Shown here one piece after another: positions 27,698-35,540 of a stretch of 64,000 nt of DNA. Position 1 is the stretch's first letter, and each line of letters starts with the position of its first letter. Under the pieces are notes generated by a model, which was not told where the DNA came from, ran no database searches, and was given only the letters and a program-made list of their open reading frames with translations. Made by a program: the position numbers and the translations under genes. Origin of the DNA: Clostridiales bacterium (GTDB taxonomy: Bacteria > Bacillota > Clostridia > Monoglobales > Monoglobaceae); the NCBI GenBank assembly GCA_016303265.1, contig JAEDLZ010000001.1:1-64000 (forward strand), given 5' to 3'.

Positions 27698-27731
27698 AAA
27701 GCTTTGGACAACAGTTCAAAGCTTTTTGCTG
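27698..27731 (+). terminator. Terminator
   Basis: AAAGCTTTG pairs with CAAAGCTTT over a ten-base loop and is followed by a short T-run. Confidence 0.7.
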
Positions 27732-27780
27732 TTTAGGGCGTGTCCCCGATAGCTGCGTGGCTTTTCCTATAAAACAAAGA

Positions 27781-27806
27781 GGTTGCGGCGAAATGATTTT
27801 TAAAGA
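27781..27806. repeat. GGTTGCGGC motif, copy 1
   Basis: GGTTGCGGCGAAATGATTTT plus TAA matches the reverse complement of about 51058-51083 with two or three differences. It is a second, shorter dispersed repeat. Confidence 0.45.
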
Positions 27807-27839
27807 GTAATTTGCACAAAGCAGCTTCCAAAGCCAATG

Positions 27840-27888
27840 AAAATATCCCCGAAAACAGCTGAATTTCAGCTGTTTTCGGGGATATTTT
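27840..27888. terminator. Long perfect hairpin
   Basis: A stem of over 20 base pairs (AAAATATCCCCGAAAACAGC and its complement) with a minimal loop, followed by TTTTGTTT on the plus strand. It resembles the hairpin after pckG. Confidence 0.75.
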
Positions 27889-28115
27889 GTTTAGTGTTGT
27901 CAGAAAGCTGTTTTTTGCAGCCCCGTCGTTTTGCGTAAAGCCGCAGAATCAATAAATGACGGAAAAGCCGAGAAAACAGCCGTAAAACAGCGCACAAAGT
28001 CCATCCGAAATCAGGGGGGCGGCACAACTCTTTGCAGGCGGAAAAAACAACAATATTTTGCCGCAAAAAACTGCCTTAGGAAATGCCGATTGCTAAAGCC
28101 CGGGCCGCAGTAAAT
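27889..28115. other. Intergenic region
   Basis: About 230 bases, GC-richer than other gaps, without a credible gene or recognised motif. Confidence 0.4.
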
Positions 28116-28155
28116 ACAAATACGCGGCGCTTTGTTGCCATTGCCGCATATTTGT
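28116..28155 (-). terminator. Hairpin after the 58-residue gene
   Basis: ACAAATACGCGGC pairs with GCCGCATATTTGT (12 of 13) across a 14-base loop, ten bases beyond the stop codon of the small minus-strand gene. Confidence 0.6.
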
Positions 28156-28164
28156 AAATTGTCC

Positions 28165-28341
28165 CTACTCAATATTGATAATGCGTTCAATATATGCCCG
28201 CATTTCTTTTGAGGAATGAATGTTCTGCGTGCCGTTTATAATTTCCTCCTGCTTTTGTTTCGGAAGTCTGAGATAGTGGTCCATGGCGGCGGAATTGGCG
28301 ATAAGAGCCTCGCCGAATCCAATGGGAATGTCTTTTTCCAT
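28165..28341 (-). CDS. Conserved small protein (58 residues)
   Basis: A 58-residue protein beginning MEKDIPIGFGEALIANSAAM, with LPKQKQEEIINGTQNIHSSK in the middle and an acidic end. It has the pattern of a widespread uncharacterised Clostridial small protein: a short IPxGFGxAL start, an amphipathic helix containing a PxxxQxxII element, then HxxSSKEMRAY. GAAAGGA lies about ten bases before the ATG. No membrane segment. The function is unknown. Confidence 0.75.
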   Translation of the reverse strand: MEKDIPIGFGEALIANSAAMDHYLRLPKQKQEEIINGTQNIHSSKEMRAYIERIINIE

Positions 28342-28474
28342 AATAAATCTTGTCCTTTCTTTTGTTTTACATTATGTTCTCCCCAAAAATAAAATTTTAT
28401 GCGCTGTATTTTTATAAAAGGCTGATTTGCGGAGCCAAGAACCGCCGCCTTAGGATAACAAATTTTATAAAGTG

Positions 28475-28503
28475 TTGAAAAAGGCAAAAAACTGTGTTAT
28501 ACT
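28475..28503 (+). promoter_or_regulatory. Promoter of recR-rlmD
   Basis: TTGAAA (28475-28480), a 17-base spacer and TATACT (28498-28503). Confidence 0.7.
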
Positions 28504-28546
28504 GTAAACATAAAAATGAACGGGGTTAAGATAAACGGAGGCAAGT

Positions 28547-29146
28547 ATGGATTATTATGTAACACCTCTTCAGAATTTAATCGAGGAGTTTGAAAAGCTG
28601 CCGGGGATAGGCAGTAAAACCGCACGGCGGCTGGCATATTATGTGGTAAATCTGCCAAAGGAAAAGACGGATAAATTTGCCCGTGCAATTCTTGACGCAA
28701 AGTCAAAAATCCGTTATTGCAGCAAGTGCCAGAATTTTTCCGAGGATGAGCTTTGCCCGATTTGTGCAAATCCGGCAAGGGACCAAAGCGTAATTTGTGT
28801 TGTCGAAAATCCGAAAGATGTTATGCAAATGGAGAGGACGAACGAATTTAAGGGACTTTACCATGTCCTGCACGGCGCCATCTCGCCGATGGACGGAATA
28901 GGTCCGGATGACATTAAAATTAAGGAGCTTATGGTTAGGATTGCCGAGGGTAAGGTTAAAGAAATAATAATGGCGACAAACCCGAATCTTGAGGGCGAAA
29001 CGACGGCGATGTACATTTCCAAGCTGGCAAAGCCCTTCGGGGTTAAGGTCACAAGAATTGCCCACGGCATACCTGTCGGAGGGGAAATTGAGTTTGCAGA
29101 TGAGGTTACTCTATCAAAAGCACTTGAGGGCAGAGTGGAGCTTTAG
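28547..29146 (+). CDS. recR: Recombination protein RecR
   Basis: A 199-residue recombination mediator that works with RecF and RecO to load RecA at gaps. It has an N-terminal helix-hairpin-helix ([15 protein letters not shown]), a C4 zinc finger ([16 protein letters not shown]), and a Toprim domain ([26 protein letters not shown]). Complete length. It usually follows dnaX and ybaB, but here it is first in an operon with rlmD, eight bases apart. Confidence 0.97.
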   Translation: MDYYVTPLQNLIEEFEKLPGIGSKTARRLAYYVVNLPKEKTDKFARAILDAKSKIRYCSKCQNFSEDELCPICANPARDQSVICVVENPKDVMQMERTNEFKGLYHVLHGAISPMDGIGPDDIKIKELMVRIAEGKVKEIIMATNPNLEGETTAMYISKLAKPFGVKVTRIAHGIPVGGEIEFADEVTLSKALEGRVEL

Positions 29147-29154
29147 AGGTTAAA

Positions 29155-30498
29155 ATGAAGAAAAACGATATAGTTGAAATTGAGATAACAGGTATGACGG
29201 ACGAAGGCAGCGGCGTGGGCAGATTCGAAGGCGCTGCTGTTTTTGTGCCTTACGCCCTGGTGGGCGAAACTGTCCGCGCGCACATTATAAAGGTTTATAA
29301 GAGCTATTCGGTGGGAAAGCTTATCGAAATTTTAAAGCCTTCCGAGAGCAGGCAGAAGGCTGACTGCGAATATTTTTATCAGTGCGGCGGCTGTGCTTTC
29401 CGCAACACCCTTTATGAGGAGGAGCTTAAATATAAACAGCAGCATATTAAGGATTGCCTTGAGAGAATAGGAAAAATTCAGGCAGAGGTTCTTCCCGTCA
29501 TAGGCGGCTGTAGGACGGCTTACCGAAATAAGGCACAGTTCCCGGTAGGCGGCGACGGTGCGGGACTTTATGCAAGGCACAGCCATAGAATTGTCAAGAC
29601 CGAAAACTGCCTGATACAAAATGAGGACTCGGTCAGGATTCTTAAAGCGGTCAGAGCCTTTATGAGCGAATATAATGTTGCGGGATATGATGAAAAAACG
29701 CACAGCGGAGTTATAAGAAATGTTTACACAAGGCAGGGCGGCGGAAAAACCTTGGTTTGTATAGTAACGAAAACCGAAGAAATTCCTCATTGCCCGGAAA
29801 TGGTTGAAATGCTCCGAAAGAGCGAGGTTCCTCTATGGGGAATTTTGCAGAATATAAATCCGAATAAAACCAATGTTGTTCTGGGGAAGGAAATGAAGCT
29901 TCTGTACGGGCAGGATTTTATGTATGACAACATAGGGGATTTTAAATTTAAGATTTCGCCGTTTTCCTTTTACCAGGTAAACCCTAAACAGACGAAAACG
30001 CTTTACGACACGGTAAAAAAATTTCTCGGCAATGTGTCGGAAAAGACGGTCTGGGATTTATATTGCGGAATAGGAACAATCGGTCAGTATGCGGCGGGAA
30101 ATGCAAAGCGGCTGGCAGGGATTGAAATTGTGCCGGAGGCGATTGAAAATGCCGTTGAAAATGCAAAGATAAACGGTATTTTTAACGCCGGGTATTATGT
30201 GGGGGCGGCAGAAAATCTTGCGGACAGGCTTGTGGAAAATGAGGGGAGCCCGGATGCGGTTATACTTGACCCGCCGAGAAAAGGCTGCGGCAGAAGACTT
30301 CTCGATACAGTTGTAAAAGTTAAACCCGAAAGAATCATATATGTTTCCTGCAAGGCGTCAACCCTTGCAAGGGATTTGGCGTATCTTAAGGAAGGCGGAT
30401 ATGAAACAAAAATTGTACAGCCCGTCGATATGTTCCCTGCCACACCCCATGTGGAGTGTGTCGTGCGACTATGTCGCACAGAACACTCATCGATATAA
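29155..30498 (+). CDS. rlmD: 23S rRNA (uracil-5-)-methyltransferase, RlmD/RumA family, with replaced C-terminus
   Basis: 447 residues. An N-terminal TRAM domain (about 1-60), iron-sulfur cysteines (CEYFYQCGGC near residue 75, plus a later ENC), SAM-binding DLYCGIGTIG near residue 300, DPPRKG and the catalytic cysteine in YVSCKASTLARD. The end reads PVDMFPATPHVECVVRLCRTEHSSI. The segment coding MFP-TPHVECVV is repeated 720 bases downstream, where it runs into FLSRKDK-stop, a more usual ending. So an inserted element appears to have supplied a new last ten residues while keeping the conserved core. Confidence 0.93.
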   Translation: MKKNDIVEIEITGMTDEGSGVGRFEGAAVFVPYALVGETVRAHIIKVYKSYSVGKLIEILKPSESRQKADCEYFYQCGGCAFRNTLYEEELKYKQQHIKDCLERIGKIQAEVLPVIGGCRTAYRNKAQFPVGGDGAGLYARHSHRIVKTENCLIQNEDSVRILKAVRAFMSEYNVAGYDEKTHSGVIRNVYTRQGGGKTLVCIVTKTEEIPHCPEMVEMLRKSEVPLWGILQNINPNKTNVVLGKEMKLLYGQDFMYDNIGDFKFKISPFSFYQVNPKQTKTLYDTVKKFLGNVSEKTVWDLYCGIGTIGQYAAGNAKRLAGIEIVPEAIENAVENAKINGIFNAGYYVGAAENLADRLVENEGSPDAVILDPPRKGCGRRLLDTVVKVKPERIIYVSCKASTLARDLAYLKEGGYETKIVQPVDMFPATPHVECVVRLCRTEHSSI

Positions 30499-30666
30499 AT
30501 CTCTTGCGAGATTTTCGATATGTTCTGTTAGAACTCTATATGCCTGGCGGCTCGATATGTTGCCTGACGGCAACGAGATTTATATCATATCGAAACCGAG
30601 CATAGCGAGGTTATATCGAATTTGGCGAAAGCAAAATATATCGAACACGCATAGCGGGTATATCGA
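30425..30666 (+). repeat. Inverted-symmetry heptamer/hairpin array
   Basis: TCGATAT occurs at 30425, 30490, 30515 and 30552; its reverse complement ATATCGA at 30587, 30613, 30638 and 30660. Orientation flips once, near 30570. Between heptamers are short stem-loops: AAATCTC-TTGC-GAGATTT (30497-30514), GTTCT-GTT-AGAAC, GTTGCC-TGAC-GGCAAC, AACC...GGTT, ATTTGGC-GAAA-GCAAAAT and CGC-ATA-GCG. The last heptamer is five bases from the AAAGGAG of the next gene. Confidence 0.85.
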
Positions 30667-30682
30667 CAAAGGAGACTATACT

Positions 30683-31033
30683 ATGGAAAATAACAAGAAT
30701 ATATTAAGAGAAGAAACAATCAATTTTGTAATAGAAATATCCGACATTTGCGATAACATCAAAGGTTGTTCTGTGTATGTAAATCAATTGTTAAGATGTT
30801 CATCATCAATTGGAGCAAATCTTCACGAAGCAAAATATGCTCAGAGTAAAGCTGATTTTATAAACAAATTAGAAATTGCATTAAAAGAAAGTTTTGAAAC
30901 TGAATATTGGTTGGAGATATTGTATCGTAAAAATAGGATTGATGAAATCACATACAAGTCACTGCTTAGAAAATGTGGAACTATAAGAAGAAAACTTATT
31001 GCATCGGTTACTACAGCAAAAAGCAAGCAATAA
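30683..31033 (+). CDS. Four-helix-bundle protein (S23/IVS family)
   Basis: A 116-residue all-helical protein of the TIGR02436 four-helix-bundle family, first known from intervening sequences of 23S rRNA genes and related to the Avd protein of diversity-generating retroelements. Hallmarks: QLLRCSSSIGANLHEAKYAQ (about residues 35-55), DFINKLEIALKESFETEYWL (about 58-78) and a C-terminal helix. ATG 30683 follows AAAGGAG at ideal spacing; the longer upstream frame is the hairpin array. It is basic at the end (KSKQ), fitting nucleic-acid binding. Molecular role unknown. Confidence 0.9.
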   Translation: MENNKNILREETINFVIEISDICDNIKGCSVYVNQLLRCSSSIGANLHEAKYAQSKADFINKLEIALKESFETEYWLEILYRKNRIDEITYKSLLRKCGTIRRKLIASVTTAKSKQ

Positions 31034-31137
31034 ATTGTTGTGTATTACTATGTTCGGGGTGCAGTCTTGAAAAAAGTGACTTGATGCCGGATTGATATGT
31101 TTGCAAGAACTATTTATGTTAGCTGGGACAAGAGAGG

Positions 31138-31201
31138 CCCGTTGATATGTTCCATTGCCACACCCCATGTGGAGTGTGTGGTTTTTTTGTCACGAAAAGA
31201 C
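31138..31201 (+). pseudogene. Displaced original tail of rlmD
   Basis: Read in one frame this segment gives TPHVECVVFLSRKDK and a stop, a normal ending for RlmD-family proteins. It repeats 30421-30461. A one-base difference (TTCCATTGCC against TTCCCTGCC) would shift the frame upstream of it. It is probably the host gene's former 3' end left behind after an insertion. Confidence 0.65.
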
Positions 31202-31216
31202 AAATAAGCGCAATAA

Positions 31217-31845
31217 AGCAAAGTATTGACCGGTTTTCTGAAACGACAATTGATGGCGTGAAAGCTGTATTCCAGCTTACACCCGGAACGGAATCACCTG
31301 CTGAGATGAATACTTATTTCCCCGATATGAAAGCTCTTTGGATGGCAGAAAACTGTACCGGTACTTTGCATAATCTCTATACACTGCGCGGCGCTGAGGT
31401 GCGTGACGCCAACAGTTGGGCGCGTTACATTACTGAGGCACAAACGCTTTTCCCCGATGCTGAGGTCGTATTCCAATCACACAACTGGCCGCACTGGGGC
31501 AAAGAAGTGGTCGGCGAATATCTGACCAACACCGCCGCAGTTTATAAGTATATCCACGATCAGACTCTTCGGTATATCAATCAGGGGTATACCTCAACGG
31601 AGATTGCCTCTATGATTGAGCTGCCGGAAAAACCGGAAAAGGTTTGGTACACTCGTCAATATTATGGTACATTGAAGCATAATGTCAAGGCTGTCTATCA
31701 GAAATACATGGGCTGGTATGACGCCAACCCTGTTCATTTGAATGAGCTTGAGCCAAGCGAATATGCGAAAAAGCTGGTAGAATATCTTGGAGATACAGAT
31801 AAGGTAACCAAATGCCAACATAATATGAATTATGTTGCAAAATAA
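31217..31845 (+). pseudogene. Alkylsulfatase (SdsA1-like) fragment
   Basis: About 210 residues matching the middle of alkyl/aryl-sulfatases of the metallo-beta-lactamase fold (VFQLTPGTESPAEMNTYF, MAENCTGTLHNLYTLRGAEVRD, QSHNWPHWG, HDQTLRYINQGYTSTEI, VKAVYQKYMGWYDANP). The N-terminal HxHxDH zinc site and the C-terminal dimerisation and SCP2-like domains are missing. The frame opens within the displaced rlmD tail and has no proper start. It is a truncated remnant with no expected activity. Confidence 0.8.
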
Positions 31846-32003
31846 TGAAAATGTGTACAAAAAACAAAGCGCTCGCTCAAATTTGGCGGGTATTTATAAT
31901 AATTTATACGCACAACATTTAGACCAACGATCTTTTGAGAAAGCCATTGGTCCGGTTTGCCGCATTTTGAATTTATACAAACTGACGAAATGGGCGCAAA
32001 TAA
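31846..32003. other. Intergenic region
   Basis: About 160 AT-rich bases. A 64-residue open frame (31832-32026) shows no recognisable features and I do not call it. Confidence 0.4.
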
Positions 32004-32032
32004 TTGACAACTCTTTGAAAAAGTGATATAAT
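32004..32032 (+). promoter_or_regulatory. Strong SigA promoter
   Basis: Perfect TTGACA (32004-32009), a 17-base spacer and perfect TATAAT (32027-32032). It faces the polysaccharide locus, 580 bases upstream of its first intact gene, so it may drive that operon through the decayed helicase segment. Confidence 0.8.
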
Positions 32033-32149
32033 TTATGTATTATTTATATGGGCTTTTTTATGTTTACAATATAATTCGCATTATGCCGTGTTGGAGCGAA
32101 ACGAGGTGTTTTGTATGCAGATAAATTTATATAGCCATAACAAAATCGC

Positions 32150-32566
32150 ATATTAAAATGTGCTCTTTTTGCTGTAAACAGGAAAAAGGCTGATGTTATA
32201 CACCCCACCGGAACAGAAAAATTATTTATTGCTTTTAAGCTGTGTGAGAACAATCCCGATAAAAAATATGCTGGCTGTCACTTTCTGAGCATATTTTTGA
32301 TATACAGCTTGAAAACTTAAAAAGAGCCACAGGCGGATATGTGCCTCAAAGCATCGGCTTTTTCACATATGCAAGCCTGATGAATATGAGTGAAAATAAA
32401 ATCGCAGAAATAAATTCGGACTATATAATTTTGGATGGGCTCCGCCGCTGCGGTGCCCAAATGTGGTGACAAGGCGTTGAAACCGTAAGAACGAAATATG
32501 ACCCGAATGAAGAATGGGTAAAAGGGCATAAAGCGCAGTTTTGTGCTGAGCCGGGCTTCTTTTGAT
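32150..32566 (+). pseudogene. Decayed DEAD/DEAH-box helicase fragment
   Basis: Translation in two frames gives recognisable helicase pieces. The first, VIHPTGTEKLFIAFKLCENN, is a P-loop in which GTGKS has become GTEKL. The second, after a frame change near 32300, is QLENLKRATGGYVP...MNMSENKIAEIN...YIILDGLRRCGAQMW, where the DEXH box has become DGLR, followed by a TGA at 32467. Large helicases of this kind are common in Clostridial mobile elements. This is debris from one. Confidence 0.75.
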
Positions 32567-32608
32567 TTAATATCTGAAGGTTAATGAGAGCAGAGAGGTA
32601 AAAATATT

Positions 32609-33826
32609 ATGTCAGAACGCACAAGGATGATTCCCTTTAGTCCTCCTGATATTTCGGAGGCGGAAATAAATGAAGTTGCAGAAGCACTCCGTTCCGGTTG
32701 GATTACCACCGGACCGAGAACGAAGCAGCTTGAAAAAAATATTGCAGAATGGATTGGCACAGAAAAATGCGTCTGCCTTAATTCGCAGACAGCTTGCGCC
32801 GAGATGGCTCTGCGTGTGCTTGGTATCGGTCATGGGGACGAAATTATAGTCCCTGCATATACTTACACCGCATCCGCATCTGTCATAGATCATGTCGGTG
32901 CAAAAATCGTCATGATTGATTCGCAGAAAGACAGTCTCGAAATGGATTATGACGCTGTGGAAGCTGCCATCACCGAAAAGACGAAAGCAATCATTCCTGT
33001 CGATCTCGGCGGTGTGCCGTGCGATTACGACCGCATTTTTGAAATTGTCGAGCGTAAAAAGCAATTTTTCAAGCCGTCAAACGAGATACAGAAGGCAATC
33101 GGCAGGATTGCCATATGTGCCGATGCAGCACACGCATTCGGCTCAAAGCAGCATGGGAGAATGATTGGCAGCATTGCCGATTTTTCAAGTTTCAGTTTTC
33201 ATGCCGTCAAAAACCTTACCACAGCAGAAGGCGGAGCACTGACATGGCGCACCATTGACGGTATCAGCAACGAGGACATTTATCATAAGGTTCAGCTTCT
33301 CAGTCTGCACGGTCAGTCAAAAGACGCTCTCGCTAAAACCAAGCCGGGCGCATGGGAATACGATATTGTCGGCACATGGTATAAGTGCAATATGACAGAT
33401 GTAGTTGCGGCAATTGGGTTAAAGCAACTTGAGCGCTACCCAAAGATGCTTGCAAGAAGAAAAGAGATAATCGGCAGATACGATACCGCGTTCAAGCCAC
33501 TCGGCGTTGAAACGCTTGACCATTACAACACCGAACACGAATCTTCGGGACATCTCTACATTACCCGTGTTCCGGATATTACATCGGAGCAGCGAAATGA
33601 GATTATCATAAAAATGGCGGAACAGGGCGTTGCCTGCAATGTTCACTATAAGCCGCTGCCGATGCACACGGCATATAAGAACCTCGGATTTGATATTAAA
33701 GATTATCCCGGCGCTTATGCTCATTTTGCCAATGAAATCACACTGCCGCTCCACACTTGTCTGACTGATGAGGATGTGGAATATGTGATAGAGAAATATG
33801 TTGAGATACTGAAAGAGTATGTATAA
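32609..33826 (+). CDS. DegT/DnrJ/EryC1 sugar aminotransferase
   Basis: A 405-residue PLP enzyme that transaminates a nucleotide-linked keto-sugar. It has NSQTACAEMALRVLGIG (phosphate site), DAAHAFGS near residue 172, and the PLP lysine in FHAVKNLTTAEGG near residue 197. It is the first gene of the polysaccharide locus and starts after GAGAGG. With the GNAT next door it could make an acetamido sugar of the bacillosamine type, but no 4,6-dehydratase was seen here. Confidence 0.92.
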   Translation: MSERTRMIPFSPPDISEAEINEVAEALRSGWITTGPRTKQLEKNIAEWIGTEKCVCLNSQTACAEMALRVLGIGHGDEIIVPAYTYTASASVIDHVGAKIVMIDSQKDSLEMDYDAVEAAITEKTKAIIPVDLGGVPCDYDRIFEIVERKKQFFKPSNEIQKAIGRIAICADAAHAFGSKQHGRMIGSIADFSSFSFHAVKNLTTAEGGALTWRTIDGISNEDIYHKVQLLSLHGQSKDALAKTKPGAWEYDIVGTWYKCNMTDVVAAIGLKQLERYPKMLARRKEIIGRYDTAFKPLGVETLDHYNTEHESSGHLYITRVPDITSEQRNEIIIKMAEQGVACNVHYKPLPMHTAYKNLGFDIKDYPGAYAHFANEITLPLHTCLTDEDVEYVIEKYVEILKEYV

Positions 33827-33845
33827 CAAGTCGGAGGTGTGATAA

Positions 33846-34316
33846 TTGTATTCGATACGCAAGTTGAACAAGTTTAATATTTCGGGACTGAAAAGAGCAT
33901 CCGACATTTTGTATGAGTGCGGCAAGGATATGGCAAAGAGGTATGATCTGCACCATTGGGACAATTCTCACATCAAGAATTGGGCAGTTATTGCCTTATG
34001 TGCTTTGAAAAACGATATTTACTTGGTATATAAAGAAAATGCGCCTGTGGCAACTTTTCAGACCAAAAAACAGAGCAAATCATTCCTGTTTCAAAAATTG
34101 GCAACTGCTCCCGAGTTTGCGGAGGGAGGTATTGGAACTTATTGCTTAACTGAGATTGAGCGTTTAGCGAAAGAAAATAGTTGCACAGAGGTTATTTGCG
34201 AAGTTTATGACAAAGCCGAACACGCGAAGAATTTTTATGAACACAGAGGCTATACAGTCTATGGTGCAACGGAAACCTTGAAATACAAAGAATTGAAAAT
34301 GCGGAAAGAGATATAG
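33846..34316 (+). CDS. GNAT family N-acetyltransferase
   Basis: 156 residues from a TTG start with TCGGAGGTG seven bases upstream. The acetyl-CoA site appears as PEFAEGGIGTYCL (about residues 88-100) and the C-terminal NFYEHRGYTVYG motif is typical. It sits between the aminotransferase and an ATP-grasp gene, so it probably acetylates the amino sugar or a related intermediate. The substrate is inferred from context only. Confidence 0.85.
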   Translation: MYSIRKLNKFNISGLKRASDILYECGKDMAKRYDLHHWDNSHIKNWAVIALCALKNDIYLVYKENAPVATFQTKKQSKSFLFQKLATAPEFAEGGIGTYCLTEIERLAKENSCTEVICEVYDKAEHAKNFYEHRGYTVYGATETLKYKELKMRKEI

Positions 34317-34322
34317 GAACTT

Positions 34323-35540
34323 ATGAAGAAAATACTGATTATCGGCGCAGGCTTTTTGCAGAGTTTTGTTATCAAGAAAGCAAAAAGTATGGGATACGAA
34401 ACATTGGCGGTAGATGCCGATCCAAATGCGATTGGTTTTCGCTTTGCAGACAAGTACGAAGTTATCAATATCGTTGATGAAAAGGCTTGTCTTGCCTATG
34501 CACAAAAAGAAAATATCGATGGTGTTTTGACAGCTGCAACCGATTACGGTGTTTTGACTGCCGCCTACATAGCAAGAGAAATGCACCTTGGCGGACTTGA
34601 TTATGAGGTCGCAAAGCTGATAAAGAACAAGTATAGGGTGCGCAAGCGTTTGTTTGAGGCAAGGGTTGATGATACAGAGCAAGCTTATGAGATTGATAAA
34701 GATACAGACATAAACACTCTTTGCGAGAAGTTGTCATTTCCCGTTATGGTTAAACCTTGCGATGGTTCAGGGAGCAGAGGTGCCACCCGTGTCGATGAAA
34801 AATCGCAGTTTGCCGATGCCTGCAAGAATGCAATTGCGGCATCGATTACGCATCGTGCCGAGGTGGAAACTTTTATTGTCGGCAAAGAATACGGTGCGGA
34901 AACGCTTGTGGCAAACGGAAAGGTAAATGTGCTTGGTATTATGCGAAAGTGGATGACGAATCCTCCGTATTACGCCGAGCTTGGGCACGCTATTCCGACA
35001 GACTTGCCCCGAGAAGTTGAAGAAAGGGCAAAACAATGTGTCAAAAGTGCAATCAAAGCACTTGACATAAACTTCGGCTCTGTCAATATGGATATGCTCA
35101 TTACCGCCGAGGGAAAGATACATATTATTGACATCGGTGCGAGAATGGGCGGTAATATGATCGGGCCGTGCATTATCCCATATGGAACAGGCGTTGATTA
35201 TATGGCAAATATGATTCGCAATGCCGTTGGTGATGAGGTTGATTTAACGCCATGCAAGAATAGTGCCGTAGCAACACGACTCCTCGCTTTCGGCGGCGGA
35301 GTTGTAAAACAGCTTCCCGACTTTGAAAAGATAGAAAAAGAATACGGCGTTGAAATATACCATCATTTAGAGGTTGGTCAGGAGGTAAGAGAGTACCATA
35401 CCAACCTTGACGGCTGCGGATATATCGTTGCAAAGGCAGACGATGTTGAAACAGCAGTACATAAGGCAGAAGAAGCATTGAAACTGATAGAAAAAACGAT
35501 TTTTATGATAGATGGAGTTGAGCGATATGGGCAAGCATGA
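34323..35540 (+). CDS. ATP-grasp ligase
   Basis: 405 residues. An N-terminal Rossmann-like preATP domain (ILIIGAGFLQSFVIKKAKS), then an ATP-grasp core with PVMVKPCDGSGSRGATRV (about residues 138-157), EYGAETLV, and DIGARMGGNMIGPCI carrying the metal-binding residues near residue 265. It resembles carbamoyl-phosphate-synthase-like ligases in polysaccharide clusters, which join a carboxylate to an amine using ATP. It could add an amino acid or acyl group to the amino sugar. Confidence 0.87.
   Translation: MKKILIIGAGFLQSFVIKKAKSMGYETLAVDADPNAIGFRFADKYEVINIVDEKACLAYAQKENIDGVLTAATDYGVLTAAYIAREMHLGGLDYEVAKLIKNKYRVRKRLFEARVDDTEQAYEIDKDTDINTLCEKLSFPVMVKPCDGSGSRGATRVDEKSQFADACKNAIAASITHRAEVETFIVGKEYGAETLVANGKVNVLGIMRKWMTNPPYYAELGHAIPTDLPREVEERAKQCVKSAIKALDINFGSVNMDMLITAEGKIHIIDIGARMGGNMIGPCIIPYGTGVDYMANMIRNAVGDEVDLTPCKNSAVATRLLAFGGGVVKQLPDFEKIEKEYGVEIYHHLEVGQEVREYHTNLDGCGYIVAKADDVETAVHKAEEALKLIEKTIFMIDGVERYGQA

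Larger units (their letters stand above)
30421..31179 (+). mobile_element. Candidate element inserted in the rlmD 3' end
   Basis: About 720-760 bases bracketed by two near-identical copies of the rlmD segment coding MFP-TPHVECVV (30421-30461 and 31138-31179, differing by a few bases and a one-base indel). Inside are the last codons of rlmD, an array of eight TCGATAT/ATATCGA heptamers with hairpins, a four-helix-bundle protein gene and about 105 bases of further spacer. There is no transposase or recombinase. Boundaries are approximate and the mobile nature is inferred. Confidence 0.6.

Noticed and set aside
30425..30666. CRISPR array
   Set aside because: The repeated unit is only seven bases, flips orientation, and the intervals are uneven hairpins, not unique spacers. 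No cas genes are present.
30341..30682. Extended N-terminus of the four-helix-bundle frame
   Set aside because: The frame runs through the end of rlmD and the hairpin array. ATG 30683 has an ideal ribosome site and gives the family length.
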